From Oscillospiraceae bacterium (GTDB taxonomy: Bacteria; Bacillota; Clostridia; Oscillospirales; Ruminococcaceae), in assembly GCA_022768245.1 (NCBI GenBank), contig JALEMR010000053.1:1-64000 (forward strand): 64,000 nt of DNA. Direction: 5' to 3'. The notes under the pieces are model-generated. The model did no database searches. It had not been told where the DNA came from and worked only from the letters and a program-made list of their open reading frames with translations. Shown here piece by piece: positions 47,295 through 56,550 of this stretch. How positions within the stretch are numbered: the first letter of the stretch is position 1; the number at the start of each line of letters is the position of its first letter. The position numbers were made by a program, and so were the translations under genes.

Positions 47295-48710
47295 ATGAAA
47301 GAAAAGATGATCAACATCAATGGCGCTGAGATGAAGTGCTATCCGCTGGCGGCTGCCACAAGAATGCACAATTTCACCGTCAAGTACTGTCCCGCGCATC
47401 AGGTACTGAACATCGGAACAGGTCTTTACGTAAAGCAGGATATTGACTTCAATCTGTTGAAAAAGGCTATCTACATGGCGTATGAGCGCTGCGAGGCTAT
47501 GCGGCTGCGTTTCGTTCTCGACGAGGAGGGCGAGACCTGGCAGTATATCGTCCCCACAGAGGACAGGGATATCGAATTTGTGGATTTCTCCCACTGGCAG
47601 GAGGAAGCCGCTCACAACGAAATGCGCCGCTGGACGGGTATCCCCTTTGAGCGGTACAATTCTCCCATGAACCGTATCGTTATGATAAAGCTGCCCGACG
47701 GCTACAACGGCGTATACGCCAAGTTTGACCATATGACTATGGATTCCAGCTCCCTTATCATCTTTGAAAGGGATATCCTGGAGATCTACTGTGCGCTGCG
47801 TTACGGCACTAAAATGCCCGGTCCCATGACCTCCTATATCAAGGCGCTTGAAAAGGACCTGGAGTACGAGGCAGATTCTCCCGCAAGAAAGCGCGACGAG
47901 GAATTCTGGATGAACGAGCTTGCCCGTCCCGAGCCTATGTATACCGACTTTAACGGCGTGGGCAGACTTATCACTCAGCGCAGAGAAAGCGGCAATCCCG
48001 ATCTGCGCAGCGCGGTCATCGTGTCCGGAAGCATTGAAGCGGCTATCTCCACCTACAGGCTTGAAGCAGAGCCCACTCAGCGGCTGCTGGACTTCTGCTC
48101 CGAGAACAACGTTCCTATGACGAGCCTGCTGCTCATGGGACTGCGCACCGTGCTTTCCCAGTTCAACAACGGCGAAAAGGACGTCTCCGTCAAGACCAAT
48201 GTCGCAAGAAGAGGAACTATCCTCGAAAAGCGCTGCGGCGGAACGAGGATACATTACTTCCCGCTGCGTACTATCTTAGAGCCGGAGCTTACCTTCTTGG
48301 AGGGCGTTAGGGAGATACAGAAGGAGCAGATGCGCATATTCAGACATGCAAATCTCGACCCCGTTGAGCTGACCATGAGAAGAAGCAAGATGCTTCATCT
48401 TGCTCCGGGCGCCAGCTACGAGAGCATAAGCCTGACCTATCAGCCCCTTACATCACAGAGAGCTTCTGCCGAGATGCCCGATATCCCCTACAAGAGCATG
48501 TGGTATACCAACGGAACGGCTGCTCAGCCCCTGTATCTGACGATAATGCATCGTCCCGAGGACAACGGTCTGAATTTCAACTTCGAGTACAAGAAGGACG
48601 CCGTTACCGAGCAGGAAATGGAAGTATTCTACTACTATTTCTGCCGTGCGCTCTTCAGAGGCATCGAGGACAAGGACAGAACTATCGGCGAAATTCTTGA
48701 AATGATATGA
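47295..48710 (+). CDS. Free-standing NRPS-type condensation domain
   Basis: 471 residues. The whole length is a condensation (BAHD/CAT-like) fold; the HHxxxDG motif reads DHMTMDS with His146 and Asp150 kept and the final Gly lost. The N-terminus has the usual acceptor-side segment (HNFTVKYC), and the last part FNFEYKKDAVTEQEMEVFYYYF closes the fold. No carrier or adenylation domain is fused; these are separate genes downstream. Probably joins the carrier-bound acyl group to an amine or alcohol. PapA-type acyltransferases are the alternative. Confidence 0.82.
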   Translation: MKEKMININGAEMKCYPLAAATRMHNFTVKYCPAHQVLNIGTGLYVKQDIDFNLLKKAIYMAYERCEAMRLRFVLDEEGETWQYIVPTEDRDIEFVDFSHWQEEAAHNEMRRWTGIPFERYNSPMNRIVMIKLPDGYNGVYAKFDHMTMDSSSLIIFERDILEIYCALRYGTKMPGPMTSYIKALEKDLEYEADSPARKRDEEFWMNELARPEPMYTDFNGVGRLITQRRESGNPDLRSAVIVSGSIEAAISTYRLEAEPTQRLLDFCSENNVPMTSLLLMGLRTVLSQFNNGEKDVSVKTNVARRGTILEKRCGGTRIHYFPLRTILEPELTFLEGVREIQKEQMRIFRHANLDPVELTMRRSKMLHLAPGASYESISLTYQPLTSQRASAEMPDIPYKSMWYTNGTAAQPLYLTIMHRPEDNGLNFNFEYKKDAVTEQEMEVFYYYFCRALFRGIEDKDRTIGEILEMI

Positions 48711-48728
48711 TAAGAGAGGGTAATTAAC

Positions 48729-48959
48729 ATGTACGAACAGATCAAAGAGCTTATTCTTAACTACGTTGAGGTTGATCCCGACGCTGTAACTCCCGATTCC
48801 AAGTTTATCGAGGATCTGGGCTTCAATTCCTTTGACTTTATGAGCATGCTGGGCGAGCTGGAGGACACCCTCGGCGTCACCGTGGACGAAAATGAGATAG
48901 CAGGTCTTTCCACCGTACAGGACGCTGTGGATTACCTTGAAAAGCTTAAAAATGCGTAA
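48729..48959 (+). CDS. Acyl/peptidyl carrier protein
   Basis: 76 residues, acidic. Phosphopantetheine site DLGFNSFDF with Ser34; the usual Asp before it is Asn. Sits between condensation and ligase genes with short gaps (18 and 32 bases), so it is the dedicated carrier of the cassette rather than fatty-acid AcpP. No phosphopantetheinyl transferase in the window. Confidence 0.9.
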   Translation: MYEQIKELILNYVEVDPDAVTPDSKFIEDLGFNSFDFMSMLGELEDTLGVTVDENEIAGLSTVQDAVDYLEKLKNA

Positions 48960-48991
48960 TTTTTGCTTATAAAGCGGAAAGGAAAATGTAA

Positions 48992-50533
48992 ATGGACAAG
49001 TCAGCTGTAAAAACACTTGCCGACCTGGTGGTAAATGCCGCCGAGCAGTTCGGTGACAAGACCTTCGTCAAGGAGAAAAAGGGCACGGAGATAGCCGAAA
49101 AAAGCTTCTCGGAATTCCGCTCCGACAGCCTTAAGATAGCTTCCTATCTGAAGGAGCTGTCAGGGGAAAAGCTCCACGCGGCAGTTATCGGTCCCACATC
49201 CTACGATTATCTGACCTGCTACTTCGGCACGGTCATGAGCGGCAATGTCATAGTTCCTCTGGACGCACAGCTTGCCTGCGAGGATATCATCGACCAGCTT
49301 ATCCGTGCGGATATCTCGGTGCTTTTCTACAGCCCGCTGTTTGATAAGATGATACCCGTGCTTAAGGCAAAATGCCCTGATGTAAAGGCGTTCGTGCCTT
49401 TCAGCGGAGAGGGTCTTTCCGCCGAAAAGATACATGCGGAGTATTCTCCCGCCGAGCCTGCGGATATCGACCCCGAGAGCCTTGCGGCGATACTCTACAC
49501 CTCGGGCACCACAGGCAAGAGCAAGGGCGTAATGCTGGCTCACCGCTGTCTTATCGACAATGCGATGTGCTGCGATAACGAGGCGAGCCCCGAGGATTCG
49601 CTGCTGACAGTGCTTCCCATACATCACGTATACTGCTTCACCTGCGATATACTGCTGTCGCTAAGATACGGCACCACCGTCTGCGTAAATGATTCCATGC
49701 TTCGTCTGGGAGCGAACCTCAAGCTGTTCCGACCTACTATAATCCTTCTCGTTCCGATGATAGCACAGACCATCTACAAGCAGATAGCAGCCGCTTCCAA
49801 GGCAAAGCCCGAGATACCCATGGCTGCCATTGCGCAGGTCGTTTTCGGCGGACGTCTTAAGAGGATATACAGCGGCGGAGCATACCTCAGCCCCGAGATA
49901 GTGAAGAACTATGCCGCTCTAGGCATACCCATGGCGCAGGGCTACGGCATGACCGAGTGCTCTCCGAGAATATCCACCGCAAGCTTCGATGAAGAAGCTA
50001 TTGACAGCGTGGGAGTTATCGTTCCCGGCTGCGAGGTCAAGATAGTTGACGGCGAGATACGCGCAAAAAGCTCGTCGGTAATGCTGGGCTATTACAAGGA
50101 CGAAGCGTCCACCGCAGAGGCGCTCACCGAGGACGGCTGGCTCTGCACGGGAGACCTGGGCTATGTCAGCGAGACGAATCACATCTACATAACGGGCAGA
50201 AAGAAGAATCTCATTATCCTAAGCAACGGAGAAAACGTATCTCCCGAGGAGCTGGAGAACAAATTCGCCGACGCGGAAATTGTTCAGGAGGTACTCGTGT
50301 ACGAGGAGGACAGCGTTATCACCGCGGAAATATTCCCCAATCAAGAGCTTACCAAGGATATGCTCCTTGAAGAGATCGGCGCAAAGCTGCAGAGCCTTAT
50401 CGACGAGATAAACAAGACTCTTACCTCCGCAAAGACTATCCGCAGACTGCGTGTCCGCAGCACGGAATTTGTCAAGACCACTTCCAAGAAGATAATCAGA
50501 AAGCAGCCTGAAAAGGGCGAGCTTGTCAAGTAA
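48992..50533 (+). CDS. Adenylate-forming acyl-CoA synthetase/ligase
   Basis: 513 residues, full ANL enzyme: A3 LYTSGTTGKSKG, A5 QGYGMTECSP, A7 WLCTGDLG, A8 ITGRKKNLIILSNGENVSPEE and the catalytic Lys near the end in TSKKIIRK. It activates a carboxylic acid and would load the adjacent carrier protein. The sequence favours acyl-type over amino-acid substrates, but I could not read a specificity code. Last gene of the cassette. Confidence 0.88.
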   Translation: MDKSAVKTLADLVVNAAEQFGDKTFVKEKKGTEIAEKSFSEFRSDSLKIASYLKELSGEKLHAAVIGPTSYDYLTCYFGTVMSGNVIVPLDAQLACEDIIDQLIRADISVLFYSPLFDKMIPVLKAKCPDVKAFVPFSGEGLSAEKIHAEYSPAEPADIDPESLAAILYTSGTTGKSKGVMLAHRCLIDNAMCCDNEASPEDSLLTVLPIHHVYCFTCDILLSLRYGTTVCVNDSMLRLGANLKLFRPTIILLVPMIAQTIYKQIAAASKAKPEIPMAAIAQVVFGGRLKRIYSGGAYLSPEIVKNYAALGIPMAQGYGMTECSPRISTASFDEEAIDSVGVIVPGCEVKIVDGEIRAKSSSVMLGYYKDEASTAEALTEDGWLCTGDLGYVSETNHIYITGRKKNLIILSNGENVSPEELENKFADAEIVQEVLVYEEDSVITAEIFPNQELTKDMLLEEIGAKLQSLIDEINKTLTSAKTIRRLRVRSTEFVKTTSKKIIRKQPEKGELVK

Positions 50534-50544
50534 CAAGTAAGGAT

Positions 50545-50590
50545 AAAAAATATCGGTCAATGTACAAAACGTACATTGACCGATATTTTT
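50545..50590. terminator. Bidirectional terminator
   Basis: AAAAATATCGGTCAATGTAC and its complement, loop AAAAC; T runs on both sides between convergent genes. Confidence 0.88.
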
Positions 50591-50595
50591 GCGTA

Positions 50596-51324
50596 TTATT
50601 TCATAGAAGCCGCACTGCGAAGGGCGCGTACTTCCTCGCTTGAAAGCTCCCTCCATGTTCCCGGCTTGAGCATGCCAAGCTTTACGGGACCTATGGCGAT
50701 ACGTCTTAATCGTGCCACTTCAAGTCCCACAGCCTCGCACATTTTGCGTATCTGTCGGTTTCGTCCCTCGTGTATCACGATAAGCAGAACGACTCTGCCT
50801 TCCTCCTTTGAGAGCACCTCCACATTTGCGGGGAGAGTCTTTTTCCCGTCGATGACCACTCCCGACGAAAGCGCGATAAGCTGCTCCTCGGTCACGGCGG
50901 GGGGCACCGTTACACGATAGGTCTTGGTGACATGACGTGCGGGGTGCATGATATCGTTGGCAAACTCGCCGTCGTTGGTGAACAGCAGCATGCCCTCGGA
51001 ATTCCTGTCCAGTCTGCCTATGGGATATACTCTGTCCTCCACGCCCGTCAGCAGGTCGGTGACGCACTTTCTGTCCAGCTCGTCGGACATGGTGGTAACG
51101 TATCCTCTGGGCTTGTTGAGCATGATGTATATTTTTCTTTTGCGGCGGGGAAGATCTATCCTTTGTCCGTCCAGCTGTATAACGTCGCGGGAGCCTGCCT
51201 TGTCACCCAGATGAGCCACATTCCCGTTGACCTTTACTCTGCCCTGTGAAATATATTCCTCTGCCTTGCGGCGGGAGCATATCCCCGCGTCGGACATTAT
51301 CTTCTGAAGTCTTGTCTTTTCCAT
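50596..51324 (-). CDS. rluB: Pseudouridine synthase of the RluB/RsuA family
   Basis: 242 residues. N-terminal S4 domain (KIMSDAGICSRRKAEEYISQGRVKVNG) and catalytic motif GRLDRNSEGMLLFTNDG with the nucleophilic Asp. RluB modifies 23S rRNA and RsuA 16S rRNA; RluB is preferred by custom for Firmicutes. In many clostridia it follows scpB, which is not the case here. Confidence 0.9.
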   Translation of the reverse strand: MEKTRLQKIMSDAGICSRRKAEEYISQGRVKVNGNVAHLGDKAGSRDVIQLDGQRIDLPRRKRKIYIMLNKPRGYVTTMSDELDRKCVTDLLTGVEDRVYPIGRLDRNSEGMLLFTNDGEFANDIMHPARHVTKTYRVTVPPAVTEEQLIALSSGVVIDGKKTLPANVEVLSKEEGRVVLLIVIHEGRNRQIRKMCEAVGLEVARLRRIAIGPVKLGMLKPGTWRELSSEEVRALRSAASMK

Positions 51325-51491
51325 TTATATATTCTCCTTACAGTGGATAGGTTTTCAACTTTACAGATAATATTATACACCCCGCGCCATGATTTGTCAA
51401 CAAGGATTTTTCATAAGATGCTATGTCAAAACGCTCATCTGCCGCATATAATGAAATCGGGGATAATATTTCCCCCGAAAGGACCGATAAC

Positions 51492-51713
51492 ATGAAAAGA
51501 TATACTGCTGCCTTTCCGTCGGTAACTCTGGCGTCGAAGGCAAAATATATACTTGAAGCGCAGGGGTACGAGGCGAAGCTTATCAGAACGCCGAAAACTC
51601 TTGCGTCGGGCTGCGGCTACAGCGTTGTGACAGATGCACAGCCGCAGGTGATAGCAGAGCTTCTCGAAAGCTATGGCATGAATTACAAGGCAATTTCGGT
51701 AAGCAATGAATAG
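51492..51713 (+). CDS. DUF3343 putative sulfur/selenium carrier protein
   Basis: 73 residues. Start at ATG 51492 after AAAGGA. Pattern KRYTAAFPSVTLASKAKYILEAQGYEAKLIRTPKTLASGCGYSV with the single conserved Cys is DUF3343. It usually sits beside a cysteine desulfurase, as here, suggesting delivery of sulfur or selenium. Confidence 0.85.
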   Translation: MKRYTAAFPSVTLASKAKYILEAQGYEAKLIRTPKTLASGCGYSVVTDAQPQVIAELLESYGMNYKAISVSNE

Positions 51714-51803
51714 GGAAGCGCTGATTAAAGGCGAAGCCATCGTTTCCGACGCTCGAAAATCCGTTACTGAGAGTGTCGTGAAACGATTTGATCAGCGGTT
51801 CCA
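51714..51803. repeat. Palindrome-ended element, about 90 bp
   Basis: Left end GGAAGCGCTGATTAAA, right end the complement of GGAACCGCTGATCAAA. It starts directly after the TAG of the DUF3343 gene and separates it from its desulfurase partner. It holds a further hairpin, GAAACGAT..ATCGTTTC. Confidence 0.7.
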
Positions 51804-51879
51804 TAGATATCCGACGGCAGGAAATGAATGATGAGCGCACTTGCTCATTCATTCAGCCTGCTGCGGAGACGGAGGGGAA

Positions 51880-53025
51880 ATGGTCAATTTTGATAATGCC
51901 GCAACAACTTTTCCGAAGCCTGACAGCGTTCGTGCAGCTGTCGCAGCGGCAATAACAAAATTCGGAGGAAATCCGGGGCGCAGCGGTCATGACATTTCCA
52001 TTGCGGCTGCGCAGGAAGTATATAATGCAAGAAAAAAGGCTGCCGATTTTTTCGGCGCACAGCCCGAGAATGTGGTATTGACTCTCAACTGCACACATGC
52101 GCTGAACTTTGCCATAAAAGGCATTGTGCGCCGTGGGGATCATGTGATAATATCCAATATGGAGCATAACTCGGTATTCCGTCCTGTGTATGCCCTTTCA
52201 AAGCGCGGGGGAGTATCCTACAGCATAGTTCCCGCAGCGCCCGAAAAGGATGTGCTGCTGCGCAATATCGAAAAGGCGGTCACCCCGAAAACGACGGCTG
52301 TGATATTCACCCTCGGCAGCAATGTTACGGGACAGCTGATGCCCTACCGTGAGATAGGCGCTCTCTGCAAGCGGCGGGGGCTGTGCTTTATCGCCGACGG
52401 AGCGCAGGTCTGCGGAGTGCGGGACATCGACCTTACCCGTGACAATATCAATATACTCTGCTGTGCGGCTCATAAGGGACTGTATGCGGCTCCGGGCACG
52501 GGACTGCTCATCTCGGACGGGAAATACAAGATAAAGCCCGTCATCGAAGGAGGAACGGGCAGTACGTCCCTTGACCCCGAACAGCCCGATTTTCTTCCCG
52601 ATTCGCTGGAAAGCGGAACGATAAACACTATCGGAGCGATATCCCTTTCCGCAGGGCTGGACTTTGTGAACAGCGTCGGCAAGGATAGGATATACGCTCA
52701 TGAGATATCGCTGTGCGACCGTCTGATATCGAAGATGAAACGCATCGACGGAGTGACGGTCTACAGGCAGGAGGGAGCGGAATATCTGCCTATCGTGCTG
52801 TTCAACATCAGGGGAGCGCTTCCCGAGGAGGCGTGCAGATTTTTCAATGATAAAGGCTTTGCGCTGCGGGGAGGGCTTCACTGTTCGGGGCTTGCCCATG
52901 AAGCTGTCGGAACGCTTCCCGACGGAGCGGTAAGATTTGCTCCCTCGGTGTTCAACACTGCGGCGGAGACCGACAGATTCGCAAGAGCGGTATCGGAAGC
53001 CGCAAAAAAATTCGGGACAAAATAG
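51880..53025 (+). CDS. Class V aminotransferase / cysteine desulfurase family protein
   Basis: 381 residues. Start at ATG 51880 after GGAGGGG. PLP fold type I: FDNAATTFPKP, the PLP-Lys in CCAAHKGLYAAPGTG, and the C-terminal GLHCSGLAHEAVGT with the Cys used in persulfide chemistry. Together with DUF3343 it likely mobilises S or Se. Confidence 0.9.
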   Translation: MVNFDNAATTFPKPDSVRAAVAAAITKFGGNPGRSGHDISIAAAQEVYNARKKAADFFGAQPENVVLTLNCTHALNFAIKGIVRRGDHVIISNMEHNSVFRPVYALSKRGGVSYSIVPAAPEKDVLLRNIEKAVTPKTTAVIFTLGSNVTGQLMPYREIGALCKRRGLCFIADGAQVCGVRDIDLTRDNINILCCAAHKGLYAAPGTGLLISDGKYKIKPVIEGGTGSTSLDPEQPDFLPDSLESGTINTIGAISLSAGLDFVNSVGKDRIYAHEISLCDRLISKMKRIDGVTVYRQEGAEYLPIVLFNIRGALPEEACRFFNDKGFALRGGLHCSGLAHEAVGTLPDGAVRFAPSVFNTAAETDRFARAVSEAAKKFGTK

Positions 53026-53034
53026 AAAACGCTG

Positions 53035-53075
53035 AAAAAAGGCTCTGCCGTAATATTTGCGGCGGAGCCTTGTTT
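53035..53075. terminator. Bidirectional terminator
   Basis: AAAAAAGGCTC(T)GCCG / CGGCGGAGCCTTGTTTT between convergent genes. Confidence 0.8.
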
Positions 53076-53480
53076 TCATATCTTTACATTAAAATCGTTT
53101 TTGCACTGGGGACAGTTCACGGTATGCTTTCCCTTTCGTTTTGGAAGGCGGAGCATTTTTTTGCACACGGGGCATTTTCTGTAGCAGTAGGTCTTTCTGT
53201 CCTTGAATCTCAGCTTAGCGATGCGGAAGCTGCGTCCCACGTCGCCTTTTATCTTAAGAAACCATCTGTTTTCGGCTTGTCTTGCGCCGATGTTCCGCGA
53301 AAAAGCGCGGTAGTACATCCATATCAGCAGTATTGTCAGAAGAAGCCACAGAGCGAAGCTTCCGGCGAACAGATTTAGTATGAGCAGTATTCCTGCCGCC
53401 GCTGCTGAAAAACGGTAGAGATCGTCTGCACCGTATCTTCCCTGCATAAAGCGCAGCAGCTTATCTCTGAATTTATTCAA
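53076..53480 (-). CDS. Membrane protein with C-terminal zinc ribbon
   Basis: 134 residues. TTG start at 53480 with GGAGGTGA seven bases upstream. Two membrane segments (about 27-60), then a zinc ribbon CPVCKK..VNCPQC near the end. It follows the DnaJ-domain gene by 26 bases and likely works with it. Function unknown. Confidence 0.75.
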   Translation of the reverse strand: MNKFRDKLLRFMQGRYGADDLYRFSAAAAGILLILNLFAGSFALWLLLTILLIWMYYRAFSRNIGARQAENRWFLKIKGDVGRSFRIAKLRFKDRKTYCYRKCPVCKKMLRLPKRKGKHTVNCPQCKNDFNVKI

Positions 53481-53506
53481 TAGATCACCTCCGAAGGGGA
53501 AAAACA

Positions 53507-54178
53507 TTATCTGAAAAGCAGCCCTATCCCACTCAGCATAGTGAAGATAAGCTGTATGACAAGAAATATCACAAATAATCGGAAGACCATAGAGACCGCA
53601 TTTGAAAGACAGCCTCCGCTTTCGGTCCTATGAACGTACATACTCGGCTCGGACATGGATTCCATTACGCGGCGGTAGCTTTCGTTGGACGGGTCAAGTG
53701 TCACTGCCTGTCCGATATTGACCTTTGCGCTTTCGAAATATCCCATGGAATAGTCCGCCAGAGCGCTTAGGTAGTACCACCGTGCATTTCGGACGGAAAC
53801 ACCCTCGAGTATCAGCTTTGCCTTGTAATACTCGCCCGTGCGGATAAGAATCTCGGCGATATCGAGCTCGCTGCCCGTATTTCCCGCAGAGGTGCCGTAA
53901 AAGCCGAAGCCGCCGAAGGGACTGCCGTAGTAGGTATAGCTGTGCTGTGCATCCTGTGAAGAAGCGTTTCCGCTTAAGTCGGCAGGTCTGCCTGCGCTGT
54001 CCTTTCCGCTTTTTATCATATCGTAAGCGGAGTTGACCTCGCTCATTTTTGCCGCAGCCCCGGGGTCGCCGGGGTGAAGGTCGGGATGATATTTCTTTAC
54101 CAGCGCACGGTATGCTTTTTTTATCTCGTCCTCTGATGCGTCTCTTGAAACGCCCAGAACATCATAGGGGTCAGTCAT
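53507..54178 (-). CDS. J-domain membrane protein
   Basis: 223 residues. Start at ATG 54178 after GGAGGACGG. J domain at 1-66 (DPYDVLGVSRDASEDEIKKAYRALVKKYHPDLHPGD, HPD intact), Ser/Gly linker, then TPR-like helices (about 110-175) and a membrane helix near the end. It would recruit DnaK to the membrane. It lacks the G/F and zinc regions of DnaJ proper. Confidence 0.88.
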   Translation of the reverse strand: MTDPYDVLGVSRDASEDEIKKAYRALVKKYHPDLHPGDPGAAAKMSEVNSAYDMIKSGKDSAGRPADLSGNASSQDAQHSYTYYGSPFGGFGFYGTSAGNTGSELDIAEILIRTGEYYKAKLILEGVSVRNARWYYLSALADYSMGYFESAKVNIGQAVTLDPSNESYRRVMESMSEPSMYVHRTESGGCLSNAVSMVFRLFVIFLVIQLIFTMLSGIGLLFR

Positions 54179-54645
54179 GACTCCGTCCTCCGTTTTCGGA
54201 TCACATGGTAATGTGACCACGTCATATATTGCATAGTATATATTATACTCCGATTTGTGATAATTCCGTGATAACGGACTGTATGTTTAGCGTATTATCG
54301 TTGATTTCTGATAAAAGCATATAAATCGCCGCAAGGTTACATTTTCAAACTTTTTTAACTAATTTGTAATGTTTTAACAAAATTTGCGGCAATTATCTTA
54401 TAGTGTGAGGTCGGAATCGGTCAGAATATGAAGATATTAAAATTATGAATTTTTTTAACACTCGGCAATATTGTCGGATATATCACGTATTTGCGAGGTC
54501 TGAACATGATGACAAAAAAGCGGGCAAGAATTTTATTAATTTTTCGTCAAGAAATTTTGAAACTAATATAAATAACAATTCAATTGCAGATTGTTACATT
54601 TTGTGGTAAAATATGTTTGAAGTAAAAAATATGGAGGTAATTTTC
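54179..54645. promoter_or_regulatory. Divergent regulatory region before spo0A
   Basis: 467 bases with no gene. A candidate spo0A promoter is TTGCAG at 54582-54587, 17-base spacer, TAAAAT at 54605-54610. Two sequences near the 0A-box consensus TTGTCGAA occur with one mismatch each (TTGTCGGA near 54472, and the complement TTCGTCAA near 54543), which would fit autoregulation; this is weak. A minus-strand TATAAT lies near 54243 for the J-domain gene. Confidence 0.45.
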
Positions 54646-55428
54646 GTGACTGATAAGATCAAAGTGATGATTGGCGACGACAGCTCAGAGTTTGGATGTA
54701 CATATGCCAGCACTCTGAGAAGCAGAGGCTTTTACACTCTTACGAGAGCAAAGGACGGGCTTGTGCTTCTGGACGCGATACGCGAGGAAGAGCCCGACGT
54801 GGTGATAATTGAGGCGATACTGCCCGGAATAGACGCGGTGGAGCTGATAAGACGCACATCCGACGATGACAGGCGGCCGTTCTTTATCGTTGCGTCTGAT
54901 TTTCGGAACGATTTCATCGAAAAGCAGATCATGTCCTGCGACAACGCATATTTTGTATTAAAACCCTTTGACGTTGAAATGCTGGAGAATGTTATCAATT
55001 CCGTTATGCAGAGCAGGTCCTCCTCGCCCGCTTCGGCAAACGATATGGAGGTCGTCGTTACCGATATAATCCATCAGATCGGTATCCCCGCGCATATCAA
55101 GGGCTACCATTATCTGAGAGAAGCGATACTGCTTTCCCTCGCAGACAGCGAGATGCTTGAAAGTGTTACGAAGCTTCTCTATCCGACAGTGGCAAAGAAG
55201 TTTTCTACAACAGCCTCCCGTGTGGAGCGTGCGATACGTCATGCCATTGAAACGGCGTGGGACAGGGGAGATCTGGACACCATACAGACTCTGTTCGGCT
55301 ATACGGTGAGCGTGGGCAAGGGAAAGCCCACAAACTCCGAGTTTATAGCTCTGATAACCGACAATCTGCGGCTGAAATACCGCAGCTCTGCCCCTGTCAA
55401 GGCAGTGGCGGGCGGACTCAGGGGCTAA
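54646..55428 (+). CDS. spo0A: Sporulation regulator Spo0A with Glu at the phosphorylation site
   Basis: 260 residues, GTG start at 54646 after GGAGG. Receiver domain 1-120 with the acidic pair D11-D12 and Lys in FVLKPFD, but the phosphoacceptor position 56 is Glu (VVIIEAILP) and the following Gly is Ala. The C-terminal effector domain is near-canonical: [48 protein letters not shown], the 0A-box-binding helices. It stands alone. A Glu there cannot take phosphate from the phosphorelay in the usual way and may mimic it, so activity may be set by expression instead. Confidence 0.93.
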   Translation: MTDKIKVMIGDDSSEFGCTYASTLRSRGFYTLTRAKDGLVLLDAIREEEPDVVIIEAILPGIDAVELIRRTSDDDRRPFFIVASDFRNDFIEKQIMSCDNAYFVLKPFDVEMLENVINSVMQSRSSSPASANDMEVVVTDIIHQIGIPAHIKGYHYLREAILLSLADSEMLESVTKLLYPTVAKKFSTTASRVERAIRHAIETAWDRGDLDTIQTLFGYTVSVGKGKPTNSEFIALITDNLRLKYRSSAPVKAVAGGLRG

Positions 55429-55505
55429 GGGGGGACTGCCTATCCGAAGTTCATCTGTCCCTTTGCAGTTTGAAGTACATGAACGTTATTTTTGCTGATT
55501 TTTAC

Positions 55506-55533
55506 GGCAGGGAAGTGATTCCCTGCCTTTTTT
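55506..55533 (+). terminator. Terminator of spo0A
   Basis: GGCAGGGAA / TTCCCTGCC followed by a T run. Confidence 0.85.
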
Positions 55534-55548
55534 GTAACCATTTGTTGC

Positions 55549-55577
55549 TTGACCTTTTTTCGGCAATGATGTATAAT
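55549..55577 (+). promoter_or_regulatory. Promoter of the secreted Fn3-like gene
   Basis: TTGACC at 55549-55554, 17-base spacer, TATAAT at 55572-55577. Confidence 0.8.
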
Positions 55578-55614
55578 TACATTATAAATATATATCTGAA
55601 AGGAACGGCATAAT

Positions 55615-56550
55615 ATGAAAAAGCTTCTTATAGCGCCTATCACGGCGGCAGTGATGATATCGGCAATGGCAGCACCTATCGTATATGACTGCGATGTTTC
55701 ATATGCGGCGGAGGCTGAAGCGGCAGTGAAGCTGTCTGCTCCGACAGGGCTTTCCTATGACGTTATATCCGATGGCAAGGTGCGCCTTTCGTGGAACAAG
55801 GTCAGCGGAGCGGACGGATATGTGGTATACCGCTTCAAAGCGTCTACCGGAGAATGGGTAAGACTGAAAAGCACCTATAACAATTATATGAATATTTCGG
55901 GCATCAAGAGCGGCTCCTCCTATTATTATAAGGTGGCGGCTCTCGATAAGCGCAGCGGCTCCTATTACCGAGGAAAATTTACCGATTATATAAAGGTAAA
56001 GTGTAATTTCAATACGGTTCCCGTGTCCGAATCGGGAAGCTTATCCGCCGACGAGCAGCAGAGATTTCTCTCCGATTATTATAAGACCAATCTGGCGGTA
56101 TCGGGGAATAATCCCATGAATGCCGAGAAAACGCAGGCATTTATTGCAAATGCGCAGGTGAACGGCGGACAGGTAATGCTGGTGGATTTTTACTTTAAAA
56201 ACGGCAGCAAGCTGACCTACGGATACTGTATATCATACGGAAGGGTCGCACAGATAGGCAATGAGCCGATAGCGGATTCTACTCAGAGGAACAATTCGTC
56301 CGCATTCTTTGTCAAGGAGGATTTTACCAACAGCTATTACATCTGGGTGGAAAACAATTACGGGAATACCTATGAGTGTACCATCAATAAGGCAATGTCG
56401 GGCGGACTTGTCACACGGTATAAATTAAGCTCTCTGGCAGATGCTATCTTCTATATCAATGACGAGCAGATAGATTACGGCTCTTACAGCAAGATCGCAG
56501 ATACGATGAAGAAATGTACAGGCGAGGACGAGATAGTGTATCTGAAATAA
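55615..56550 (+). CDS. Secreted protein with fibronectin type III-like domain
   Basis: 311 residues. Signal peptide to about residue 34 (AMAAPIVYDCDVSYAAE). Fn3 domain about 41-130: APTGLSYDVISDGKVRLSWNKVSGADGYVVYRF. The remainder (about 140-311) has no family I recognise and may be a small folded domain with Tyr/Asn-rich strands. No catalytic motif is visible. Confidence 0.8.
   Translation: MKKLLIAPITAAVMISAMAAPIVYDCDVSYAAEAEAAVKLSAPTGLSYDVISDGKVRLSWNKVSGADGYVVYRFKASTGEWVRLKSTYNNYMNISGIKSGSSYYYKVAALDKRSGSYYRGKFTDYIKVKCNFNTVPVSESGSLSADEQQRFLSDYYKTNLAVSGNNPMNAEKTQAFIANAQVNGGQVMLVDFYFKNGSKLTYGYCISYGRVAQIGNEPIADSTQRNNSSAFFVKEDFTNSYYIWVENNYGNTYECTINKAMSGGLVTRYKLSSLADAIFYINDEQIDYGSYSKIADTMKKCTGEDEIVYLK

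Noticed and set aside
47178..48254. Minus-strand frame of 358 codons opposite the condensation-domain gene
   Set aside because: Antisense shadow without motifs; the plus-strand gene is supported by fold motifs and operon spacing.
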